A stretch of 64,000 nucleotides of DNA from Paraconiothyrium sp. Pb-2020 (Eukaryota > Ascomycota > Dothideomycetes > Pleosporales > Didymosphaeriaceae): the NCBI GenBank assembly GCA_022419385.1, contig JAJUBI010000003.1:3658001-3722000 (forward strand). The letters are read 5' to 3'. Under the pieces are notes generated by a model. The model was not told the DNA's origin and ran no database searches. It saw only the letters and a program-made list of their open reading frames with translations. Both the position numbers and the translations under genes were made by a program. Below, in pieces: positions 46,537 to 57,226 of this stretch. The stretch's first letter is position 1. Each line of letters starts with the position of its first letter.

Positions 46537-48652
46537 GTCTCGCAGATGTGTATGGTGTGGCGGGCTGCTTGGGAACAGCGGGAAGCTGCAGTCGCCCGGG
46601 TCTTGGAACAAAAGATCGGGCTCGAGGTGCAGGTCGCAGGGAACAGGCTCGTGGGGCTTGCGATGCCAGGAGAACAAGAGCGGGTCGTCCTTGCGGAGGC
46701 GCCCGAAGAAGGGTTCTGCAACAGACGGCTCGACGGGGGTGCTGATGGGGGTGCTCTCTGCGGTGGATTCGCGCCCTCGGTCGCTGGCGAGGGGAGAGTG
46801 GCAGAGCGGTGGCGGCGTCGAGGACTCCAGCTTCACGGCGGACGGGGTGTTGCGTAAATATGTGGGCTGGCGCCGAGCTGGCGGTTGTGCGGTTTGGATG
46901 ACTGTGCAGGGGGCGAGTAGTGCTGGTTGCTGGGCTTCGGACAGTGGGCTGCCGGATCGCGGGCGCAGGACGGGATATAAAGGTTTCGAAAGCAGCGGTG
47001 ACGCGCTGCAAGAGAGCCTCTGGGATCCAATCACGGCTGGGAGGGCTAGCGCCGTCGGCCGGCCAAATGAATGCTGCAACTTTGACGACGGGCGGGCGAT
47101 CTCGTTGCGATGATGCGCGGGCGATGGGCGCGGAAATGGTTCGGCAGCGCAGCGGACGGGTGCTAGCAATGGCTGCACTCGGAGCGCGGCGGCGTCAGGA
47201 TTGCGTTATGGAAAGGATAGTGCGTGTGTATGTCTGCAGGCGTCCAGGAGAGAGGGCGCATTATTATTTATTGTCCTCACCGCGGCGGCTGGCGCCCACC
47301 CACACCTGCCCCTACCACAGTAGACGACTAGCAGATGCTGGGTAGGGCAGACGAGCTGCCCGCGCTAAACGAGAGCCTACCTTGGCCGCTGCTGCAACCC
47401 TACAGAACCGCGCCGGCCACGCCTTGGCTCGCCGCCGTTGTGCCCGTGGTGAGCACCAGCTGCACGCTCGCTCAGCAGCCGTGGCCTTCTTCGTCGCCGT
47501 CGCGCGGCCACCTCCCTGCGCGCCTCTTCTTCTAGCTGCTCTTCTAGAAGCCCTGCCCTCCTGCGCACTCCCTCGGCGTCCCCACGTGGCGGGGGTGCGC
47601 CTGCCTGCCATCCATTGAACCGCGGGACCTCTGCGCAACGCCACTTCGAGCCCCGAGCCTCCTCCAACGCGAGCAACCCACCCCCTTATGCGGCATGCCT
47701 CGGGCCCTCGAGCCCCCCTTCCGACACGTCTCTTTGAACGTGTCCCCGTGAGGCTGCTGCGCGTTCGTTGACCTCGGCCCCTGGCGCGGCCATTTCGTCT
47801 GCTTCACCTGCCGGGCGGCCCACTTGGACGTCCCTGGCCCCATAGCTCCCGACGCCAAGCAGCTTCTTGCTGAGCCGCACCTCCTCTGCGCAGCATGGTC
47901 CTTTGGCGCTCCCATTGGAGCCGTCCTTGTTGTCTCCGCCAGCAGGTACGCCAGCGTTGAGGTCGGCGGATTGCGGCGGCGCATTACTGGTTCAGTCTAT
48001 TCCGGATCTGCAACATCGGCAGTATATCCACTCTAAGTTCGCGCCGTCTTTCCTCCGCAGCAGGCTTGTGGCTGCAATTAGCCTGCGTACACAGACACGT
48101 ACACCAATGCGCCAGCCATACCTGATTTCCAGCCATAGAGCCGCAAGAGCCAGGTATGGCTGCTGCCGGGTTGCTTGACAATGGCTGTATAGAAGCCTCC
48201 AAGTGGAAGGCATTCGGCGGTATGAATGATCGTCGCTGAGGTCACGGATTCATTGCTGCATGGAGCCAAGGAAGCGCTGTCTTGCATACCCCCACCTTAC
48301 ATGGACAAACCGGGGGTGGACTTGGCTGACATGCATGAACGTCAGACTTGCTCGTTACAAAGTGCGCCATAGTCACAGTGACTTCAGAGTTCGGCCTATC
48401 ACCGGCCCCAACCAGTTTTACACCTGATTTCACATCACATGGGCAGACTGCGGGTTCAGTCACTGCCCAGACGCACCACGTCGCTAGCGAGCCATCACTA
48501 TCCTGGCAGGTTTGTCGCTATCAACTACTTTCGATTATCCTAGACCATTAACTTTGGCGAGAGTATATCACAGCAACTCATCTCAATTCGCACTACGATT
48601 CGCCGGTTTCGATACTATGGAACGCCGTTGCAGCTAAAGAGCGCCCGGCAGA
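46537..48652. other. GC-rich region upstream of SFP1-like gene
   Basis: About 2.1 kb. From 46537 to 47200 the SFP1 frame remains open without an ATG (Pro/Ser-rich reading), consistent with a long leader or an unfound 5' exon. From 47300 to 48000 the sequence is GC-rich and many spurious frames overlap on both strands. No gene is supportable. Confidence 0.45.
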
Positions 48653-49499
48653 CTACCACTGCCATTGGCCATCCGCCTTCAAGTAGCCCCCATGCTCTGA
48701 GTCCCTCTCGCCGTTCAGTATACCCACCATCGGTCCAGCCCCCTCGCTAGTCGGCTTTGCTCCATTCTCCGCCTTGTTGTAAGGGCCCAGATTGCTTACC
48801 GTGAAGCCAGGACAAAACAAGAATACCTTCCAGCCTTTAGGACCGTACTCGACGGCCTGGCAAGCGCTCGCCATGTTGAGGGCAGCCTTGCTTACGCGAT
48901 ACTGGTCAGCTTTCAACGAATAGTAGTCATTATCCGAATCGAGGCGAAGCCCTATCGATCCTCCGCCAGATGTGACATTGACAATTCGTGGGGTTTTGGC
49001 CGACTTCTCAAGTAACGGGGCAAATGCCTCCACGGTCGCATAAGGACCAGCAACATTTGTGCGGAAGACCTCGTTCAGTTTCTGGAAACTGGTCCCTGCA
49101 GCATCGGCAATTGCAGCGTTGTTGACGAGTGCATCCAGCCTGATCGTATCAGTGACTTTCTCTCGAAATGTTGCATGCAACGTACCGTCCATATTTGGCT
49201 TCCACCTCCTTAGCCGCCGTTTTAATGGAGTCTTCATCGGCGACATCAATATGCACCAGATCCACGGCACCAGGCAGGCTGCGAGACTGAAGTTCCTTCA
49301 CAGCAGCTTCGCCCTTCTCAAGGGAGCGACTGCCTAGCAGAACATGTTTGGACGCGTCACTGAGCAGCTGCGCAGCCAACTCGAAGCCAATGCCGCCATT
49401 TGCTACATGTTGAGTTAGCTTCATCTCCGCTCAGACATTCCAGATTCCGAGCGTGTTCTTACCCCCAGTGATCAGAGTGATGGTTTTGTCGTTAGCCAT
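48653..49499 (-). CDS. Short-chain dehydrogenase/reductase
   Basis: A classical NAD(P)-dependent SDR of 246 aa. Exons are 49463-49499, 49186-49402 and 48653-49139, with introns 49403-49462 and 49140-49185. The nucleotide-binding motif TGANGGIG starts at residue 11 and is itself split by the first intron. VNNAA follows at the second junction; the catalytic residues are Ser142 (IVNVTS) and Tyr165-x3-Lys169 (YRVSK). The pattern resembles carbonyl-reductase-like SDRs. The substrate is unknown. It is cytosolic, with no membrane segment. Confidence 0.9.
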
Positions 49500-49845
49500 T
49501 GCAGTTGTCGGTTCAGGTTACTATGCTGTAATAGAGACTTAGGAACAACACATCCGCCTTATATACCTCTGGACAATCTCAGTCATCGCTCAAGCGGGCG
49601 ATTGAAGTCGTATGCAACATGGAGGTTAACACGGAGATAGAGGACTATTCCCACTTTTTGATCATTAGGGCGGAAGGTCTCCAGCACCCTTTCTCGACGC
49701 TCACCAGTCAAGGGCAAACAATGACCTATCCAGTTCGCGAATAATCTTAGGCGAACAAATCTCAGAGCAGATACTGACAGTGCTTGGATTTTTTGGCTTT
49801 CCCTTTCGCGGAGGTAAAAGATTAACGCCCTCCTCCTTGCCAACA
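49500..49845. other. Intergenic region
   Basis: About 345 bases upstream of the SDR with no supportable gene. Confidence 0.4.
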
Positions 49846-50124
49846 TCACGCATCTTTTGAGTGCACCTCCTTCAACTGGTATTGGAGATAACGAATATTC
49901 AGTGCTCCTGTTGTCAACGCAGCTAGCGAAATCAGGACGAAGTTTGATACGACATATCGTCTCCTGCGCCGTATACCCGCAAGCGTACTTTGGTTCTCTG
50001 ATAGTTGCGGCCATTTCATCCCTGTGTACATCTCAGCACGACGCGGCGACCGATCCCACGTTTTTGTCATACCCCTACGCAACCAAATACTCGGCGCACC
50101 AACGATGATCCTTGTCCGCAACAT
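49846..50124 (-). CDS. Possible small membrane protein
   Basis: A 92-aa frame with codon composition that looks real. A basic patch (AGIRRRRRYVVSNF) precedes a probable membrane segment (FVLISLAALTTGALNIRYL) and a short charged tail. A later ATG at about 50018 (MKWPQLSENQ) would give about 57 aa. No family was recognised and no neighbour explains it; a chance frame cannot be excluded. Confidence 0.32.
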   Translation of the reverse strand: MLRTRIIVGAPSIWLRRGMTKTWDRSPRRAEMYTGMKWPQLSENQSTLAGIRRRRRYVVSNFVLISLAALTTGALNIRYLQYQLKEVHSKDA

Positions 50125-52513
50125 GTAAGCCGCGGTTTCATCGGCGTAACGTGTCGATTCATCACTAAACAGCTACGCCCTGCCGCGCGCACGGCTCATA
50201 GACGCGGTAGACATACACAAAGGTGTTGGTGCTCCGGAATAGCTAGCTTTGGTAAAAGCATGCGAAGTGCGAACGGGCGGACATCGCGCCTCGGAGCTGC
50301 AGCCGAGAACGCTGTCCAGATCCGATAGCGGCTTCGGGTGGCGCCCATCAAGCGCATGCGGCCTAGCGGAATGAGCTAGGTGGCTGGAAACCGTTCGTAC
50401 GAAGTGGCACAGTGTTACAACAAACAATACCGGCGAGGCACACGCAAGAAAGCTCGGTCGTTCCGCGTTCACGCGCCTGCCCGGCGCAGTTGGCTGTTTC
50501 TGCTTTACGTACGTGTTGGCCCTGCCTAATGATGGTGCGTTCGGGTAAGGGTACATCCATACCGCCATTTCCGCAGGCACGATCCTAGAATGACTACCGC
50601 TTGCAGCAGGTCATGCGAACAAAACGTCCCTTGGAAGATCAGGGACCACGCTACTTGTTCAGGCTAGTGATGACAAGCTCACCGCCTGCCATCCGGTAGG
50701 CTGACCAATAGCTTGGCTATGGTTGTGGCGGCAGGTGAGGCTTTGGGTAGGGCGGTCCCATTTCTACACCTGCGACATCAAAGCTTTTAGCCGTGGTCTC
50801 CTTCTGAAGGAGACCATCTTCTTTTCTTAATCTGGGGTTGCGTGGCCCGAGCGATTGGAGCCCTGAGCCTAACCCTAAGGACGTGGAGAAGACGGGCTGC
50901 AACACTCATAACTGGACGGTGTTCTGAGCCCAGGGAATTTTGTGCCACACCAAGGCGATCCTCTTACGACGTCTTGTTCGGCATGCAGCGGAAAACGTGT
51001 GTCAGGACCCTGGGCATGCGAAGATCCACGTGCGAAATCTGACGGCCGCTGCACCGCACGGGTTGTTCCTGCGTCTCGGCCTGAATGAGGCTGGAGTCAC
51101 CAGATGAAGCGGCCGCTCAGGTTCGCCAGTGTACCGTGCCCTTGCGTCGTCCAGATGCAGTGCTATTACTTAATTCGACTCGTAGATGGATTTGATGAGA
51201 AATGAGACTGGAGTTGGTCTGTATGCCAAGCTCACTTGCAGGTGTGCTATTGGATGTCATTGGTTCAGTAGTCTGTAAGACATCGGGAGCCTGGATGCTT
51301 TTAGCTATCCACCTCCACATCTTGGTTGATGAGCTCCACGCTTTGCGCGTTCTGTGCGCGTTTTGTGCCCCAGTCCCCATCTCGGGTAGTCGGCCAAGCA
51401 CACGACGTCTTACCTATCCGGTGTCCGTGTAGCTTGAGCTACGCGCCTATTCGGTCCGTTTCCTCATCTGTTACGTGATTAGCTCGGGGGTACCCGCCGC
51501 AGAGTGGGTATGAAGAGCAAAACACACGGCTGGTGCAGAGGCGGTATGAGTACTACTTCGAAGAGTGTGTCATGCGTACAGCTGAGAACGAGTCGGGAAA
51601 TTGGGCAACATGTTGAATGAAGACAGGAAAGCGTCGGTCAGTGGTACGGGGTTAATGCTGCAAGAACTTTGTTGAATGGGCCAAGTGTCTGGGCCAAGTA
51701 TCAAGCATTGCTTCGTTTATCGTCTCGTGGACCATGTCATCTCGGTTCAACGGAGCTGAGGATTGCGAGGGTGGGCCGTTCACAACAAATATCGTGAACA
51801 AAGCTTTGAGGAACAATCTGCGCAACTTGTCACCACGCCCATCTCACTCCCAAATGGGTCCTGCTTGCGAATATCGCGCAGCTCAAACCTTCGGAGAGTT
51901 GTCATCGTCGTCCTCGCTTATAACGACATAGAGGTAAGAGAGTTAACAATTAATTTTCGGAAATTTGGTTCGCCGGGGCTCGAAGCAGAGAGGTCATGCT
52001 CCTCCAGAATCCCAATAGCGCATTTCAGTATATAGACCACAGTTATGACGAAACGTGTTGAGCGTGGCAACAAGAAACCCTCCGCAGTTCGAGATCAAGG
52101 CAAGACAACGATGCCATTTTGGGATATACTCGTTTGGATGTCTCCATCGATGGTACAATGAAAACCCACCTCAACTTGCAATTTTCCTTATTTGTATCTC
52201 GTCCCCTGCTGCACTTCAGCCTTGCAATTATCAAGTAAGGCCACCTACAACGCAACGATGGGTGGGTCAATCCCAAATTACATGGCGAAATCTTTATGTA
52301 TTATCGTACCACACACGTGGCACATCCGAACCCGACACAGGTGCTCTTCAGGGTCCAAAGACTAAGCAGATCGGGTTAGCCGCTGACGTAGGCTCATGCA
52401 GGCGCGGGGAATATGGGCACTACCTACCACCGCGCACACATGACTGTCACTCCACTGCAAGATGTCTTCTTCTTGCATCGCAAGGCAGCAGACTGCTCAT
52501 CAAACAATCAATC
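50125..52513. other. Gene-poor region upstream of ferroportin-like gene
   Basis: About 2.4 kb with only short scattered frames (for example 50173-50580 and 51202-51432) lacking domains. The ferroportin frame extends back to 52055, but no family sequence precedes 52514; that part is probably leader. Confidence 0.4.
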
Positions 52514-54076
52514 ATGGCTACTATGCCTGAGGCCATAGACAGTCGCAATGCGTCAGACTCCTCATTAGACGAGTCCATCCAACCAAAGACCACAATACCC
52601 AGTACCAGATCCGTACTCTGGAAGCTCTACACATCGCATACGCTATCGACATGGAACGCACGCACTTTTGAATTCAGCGCCGTTATTTTCCTAGCCACCA
52701 TTTTCCCAGGCACGCTTTTCTACGCCTCTTGCTACGCGCTGTTTCGCTCGCTCACCGCCTTTCTGCTCTCCTCCGCCGTAGGCCAACAAGTCGACAGCAA
52801 AGAACGCCTCAGTGTCGTTCGCCAGTCAATCATATGGCAGCGCATCTCTGTCGCTGCATCATGCGGCATTCTCCTTCTATTGCTCCAATCTACGCCGAAG
52901 ACATGGGCGAACATCGCCTGGTTCTCGGTATGCATGGTATTGGCGGGCGTGGAGAAGCTAGCGTTCGTGGGTAATACGGTAGCGGTGGAGAGGGATTGGG
53001 TGGTAGTCGTTGCGGAGGGGCTGAACGTTCCGAGAGAGGACTTGAACAGTCAGATGAGGAGGATTGATCTAGTGTGTAAATTGGTCGCGCCGTTGGGAAT
53101 TTCGCTGGTGGATGGGTATTCGACTAAGATTGCGATTTGGGTGGTGCTTGGGCAAAACACTTTGAGTGTTGTATTTGTGAGTATCTCCTTTCGAGTCGTG
53201 GTACATTTGCTGATTATATAGGAATATTTTGCCATTGCCCAAGTTTACGACGCGGTTCCAGGGTTAGCGTGCCGGTCAACAAACTCCACAGCTACACCTG
53301 ACGACATCGAAGGTCGACCGGTACCATCTGGAGCCCCTGGTCGTGGACTCTCTTCTCTCCACAATGCCCTCCAGCAATGGAAAGCTTACTTCCTGAATCC
53401 GGCCTGCCTCGCCTCCTTCTCCCTTGCCCTGCTCTACTTCACGGTCCTCGGCTTCGGGTCCCAGTTTACAACATACCTCCTGACGCTGGGCTTTACCTCT
53501 ACACATATCGCCGGCATGCGCCTCATCTCCGTCGTCCTCGAGCTCTGCGCCACCTGCGTCGCGCCCATTCTTATGCGCCGCATCGGAGCTGTCCGCGCAG
53601 GTCTCTGGTTCATCAACTACCAGCTTATTACTGTGCTCTTTGCCATCGCCCTCTTCACGCTCGCCACCCCCTCGACACAAATCGCGGGCCTCTCCCTCGT
53701 CGCAGGTGTCACACTCTCTCGCCTTGGACTATGGGGCTTCGATCTCTGCGTGCAATTTCTGGTACAGGAGGATGCGCCGGAAGCGTCTCGCGGGTCGTTC
53801 TCCTCGATCGAATCCTCACTGCAGAATCTGTTTGAGTTGTGTAGCTTTGCAACGACGATGGTGTGGACAAAGCCCGAGCAGTTTCGCTTCCCGGTGTGGG
53901 TGAGCGGGGGTGTGGTTGCGGCAAGTGCGGCGTGCTTCGCAGCGTTCGTTAGGGGGAAGAGAGGTCATTTGTTGCATACGAGTAGGTGTTTGGAGAAGAG
54001 GAGTGGGAGGTACAAGGTGTTGCCCACGATTGAGGAGGAGAGTGAGGTCGAGCTGGAGGCGCTAGGTCGGACGTGA
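52514..54076 (+). CDS. Ferroportin-like (SLC40 family) membrane carrier
   Basis: A multi-pass membrane protein of 505 aa resembling the ferroportin/SLC40A1 family, which exports iron in animals; fungal substrates are not established. Exons are 52514-53176 and 53222-54076 with a 45-nt intron (GTGAGT donor, GCTGAT branch, ATATAG acceptor). ATG 52514 begins MATMPEAIDSRNASDSS. Family-like segments are LSTWNARTFEFSAVIFLATI, DSKERLSVVRQSIIWQRIS, VERDWVVVVAEG and LNSQMRRIDLVCKLVAPLGI in the N-half, and SRLGLWGFDLCVQFLVQE in the C-half. About 10-11 hydrophobic helices are visible. Confidence 0.88.
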
Positions 54077-54324
54077 TGCGCATTTGAATGATTAAAATGC
54101 TTTTCCCAGCCGAATCGAATATGGTTGCGTCTATTTCGGCCTCTGTTTACCTCGCTCCTTCCCTTTCACTCTCACCGTCTCAGAGAGCAACGCCTGGCGT
54201 CTTGGCGGCGCTCAGCTCCCACACTCAAAATCAGCGACCGCGCCCCTGCCATTCTCTTCCCAAACCAACCTCAATATAGTAAGTAGTCCCCGACCCGTGC
54301 AGCCACATATACTGATTCATGCAG

Positions 54325-56305
54325 ATGGAAACCAACAAAGATTTAAATAAACAACCAACTTCAGGGCAGGCAGCTTTGCCGTTTGCCCCGAACCTGCAGC
54401 TCGTGCAACAGGAATCTCAGCGGCTCCAAGCTGCAAGGCAGCAGCCGACTTTCCAGAATCCACAGGCCGCACAGCACTCGCAGCAGCCATCGAGTCGTCA
54501 GTTTCACAGGTAAGTCGGTTTCATCCCGTTGCATTACTATACTAATCACTTGTCACGTAGCTCAAGTGGAGGTCACAACCGCGGCAATCACAACCGTGAC
54601 AATCACCGCCAGCGCGGCAACAACCGCACCATCACCAACAGCGACGACAGATATGAGGCTACCATTGGAGAGCTCGTCAAAAAGTACACTTCGATGGAGA
54701 TCACGCTATTTGATCAAGCAAAGGAAATTCAGCAGTTGAAGGCGGGGGTTCCGAAGCGGCAGTACCAAGGTGAGTACACATTGCACATGTACATTGAGGC
54801 GCCGTGACTGACGTATTTGCAGACAAGGCGAACTCAGATCTCTATCGCGTCCTGGAAGCCCTAGAGTATTATATCAAGGCCTACGAGCAAGATCCGAACT
54901 TCAACATCCAGGAGAACCTGAATAAACTGGATTCCGGGATCAAGACAGAAATGCTCTATTATCGCACGGCCGACATCGCGAACCAGTACCGTGGCTTGAT
55001 GCAGCGATATGACACCGTTGCGCACTTTTACAATCCGCAACACCGCCCAACGCTGCATCCCGTGGCTCCCGGTGGCCTGACAGTTCCAGCACCTCCGCAG
55101 CGGCAGATCTCTTCAGCACCACCACCTCCCTCTCCTCTGGTCCAATCCCAATTTGGAGGCCCGAGTGGCATTGGAGGTGGCGTGCTACCCGGCTCTAGAT
55201 GGGGCCCTTCTCAGCACCAACAACCTACGAGTGCTACAACGGTGGCAAATATCCTTTCTAGCCCTACCACCAGTGTAACAATTCCACGTCTCGACGCACC
55301 AGCAGGCCTCAGCACCCTGCCACAAGCGCCTCAGCAAATTCTCCAGCCCCAGCCCCAGCCCCAGCCCCAGCCCCAGCCTCAATCTCAGCGTCAACGCGAC
55401 AACAGGCTTTCCTGGTATGGCAAGCCGTTCAAGGCACCGCACACAGTGGACGATCTGGTCAAGCAAGGGGCATGTTTGTACGAGTGGTTGGAAGACCGAC
55501 AGGAATATAATAACGATATTCTCAACCTCAAGAAGTACAAGTCAAAGCCACAGGAAGCTCTCGACCCGTGTCGTAAGGTCTATACCCACTGCGGAGGCAT
55601 GAAGTGCTTCTACCACCAGTTCCCCGGCTATTGCGTGGGCAACCACAATGTAACACAGGCACAGATCGAGGAACTTGTGGCGAAGAACCGCTTGTCCCCA
55701 CAAGAGGCAGCGGATTGGGTGAAAAACCACAACCTCAAACGCCCAGAAGATGCTACTCAAACTCTCTATGTCGATTCAGAGTGGTTTAAGCAGTCCTCCG
55801 CAGCACCGCGTCCACCGCCTCAGCAAGTGTGGCCCGGTTTTCGCACCCAGATTCAAAACGACGCACCCAGATACAAAACGACGACGCCGTTTACAGAATG
55901 AAAGCTGCAGAAGAAAATGCAAAAGTAACACACGGCCCAGAGTTCAATACACACTTGATCAACAGGAACACCGGCGAAGAAGCATTTGAGCACCATACAC
56001 CGCTGTTACGTCCCGGCATGGCAGGCGCTCCCCTTCCAGTTCCTGATATTCCCGAGGGAAGCACGTCAGCATCTTCCCCTCCGGCAGCGCCCACCACCAT
56101 TCCAGCAGCTACTACTGCGGGACCAAGTCCGGTAGTTCCACAGTCTACCACCCTCCCAGGTCCTTCTTTCGCAGATACTGTAGCTGCCCCTTCTGCAGCA
56201 GCATCCAAAGCCCCGCAAGGCGCCTCTGGTGCATCATCTGGCAGTTGGGAGGCACGTGCTCCGAATAAGACGAGGCTCCCATCAAAATACGGAAATAATC
56301 TTTGA
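54325..56305 (+). CDS. Unrecognised multi-exon protein with frame switch at a 20-bp duplication
   Basis: Not recognised. Exons are 54325-54509, 54561-54769 and 54823 onward. A likely 5' UTR intron (GTAAGT at about 54280, ending CATGCAG at 54324) sits just before the ATG. The N-terminus is Gln-rich, followed by a short coiled coil (ATIGELVKKYTSMEITLFDQ), a Pro/Gln linker with a PQ run, and a Cys/His segment (CRKVYTHCGGMKCFYHQFPG). Read straight, the frame ends at 55901 (490 aa). If 55827-55870 is spliced out, or if one copy of a 20-bp tandem repeat at 55841-55880 is absent, the frame continues to 56305 (about 610 aa) into an Ala/Pro/Ser-rich tail. Confidence 0.6.
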
Positions 56306-56339
56306 TCAGCAAATTGGTTAGGTAAGAGTTCTCTGTCTT

Positions 56340-56500
56340 TGTTTTTGCGCGCTTCAGATTCTCTCCGTGGATCTCAGATCCATTGGTCCTTCATTCTCTC
56401 TATGTGTCTCAGATACGTATTCAGAATTTCTTCATTCTCTCTGTGGATCTCAGATACACATTCAGAATTTCCCTGTGGGTCCCAGATCCATAGTTTCAGT
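56340..56500. repeat. Imperfect tandem repeat, about 40-50 bp unit, three copies
   Basis: Three successive units built around CATTCTCTCTGTGGATCTCA, each followed by GATAC or GATCC and TTCAGAATTT. They lie just downstream of the 54325 gene, in its probable 3' UTR. Confidence 0.6.
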
Positions 56501-57226
56501 AGATAATAAATATGAATAAATTTCACATTCCATACTAATCGTGACACCTACGCCATGTGTGGTGCTGTTGTTCGTGAGCTGTCCTTGGCTCATCAATGTT
56601 CTATTAATAACAAACTTGTGTTGCGTGATTCGTTTTGATAACTGTCCTGTGGGAAGGAAGTATTGGCATTGTATGTAGTCTGGGACAAGGCATGGAATCA
56701 AAGACTGTTGGCACTAAGGTATCGAGTCTTTCACAGTGTAAAGACTCGACTCTGTAACTTTGCGTGCAAGAAGCCCTTCACTACAATTGCATCGAGGACC
56801 GTCACATATGACAGTCTCTTTCTGATGTTTAGATTGTGTCACGGGAACACAAGACCCGGTAAGAACATACAACGGAATCGAACACCAGCCGGCAAAGCTG
56901 AATATCAAAGCTCTCGTCCTCAGACACTACTCTAAAGGATGCCATTCTAGACTAAAAGGTCTATGCAAAACAACATGTACAAGGACCTCCATGGGTGACC
57001 CTGACTGTTGGCTCGTACATTCTTGTTGTCCCCAAATGGCGCATGCCTACATCCATAGTACGTATCAAAAGCTACGACCTACAAATGCATGAGCATCTCT
57101 CACATCAGCATATGGTAGGCGATTTCCTCGCACTGCATCGATCGTGCCTTCCATCTCAACCACGCCAAGACCAGCGCGAGCCTCCACTCGCCCGGGCGCA
57201 CAATCCCTTTTCCCATTACACAAACA
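56501..57226. other. Intergenic region
   Basis: About 725 bases with no supportable gene. This is the probable promoter and leader of the gene at 57227. Confidence 0.4.

Noticed and set aside
47312..48213. Many overlapping frames on both strands
   Set aside because: GC-rich sequence gives long chance frames; none has a domain, start context or splice structure.
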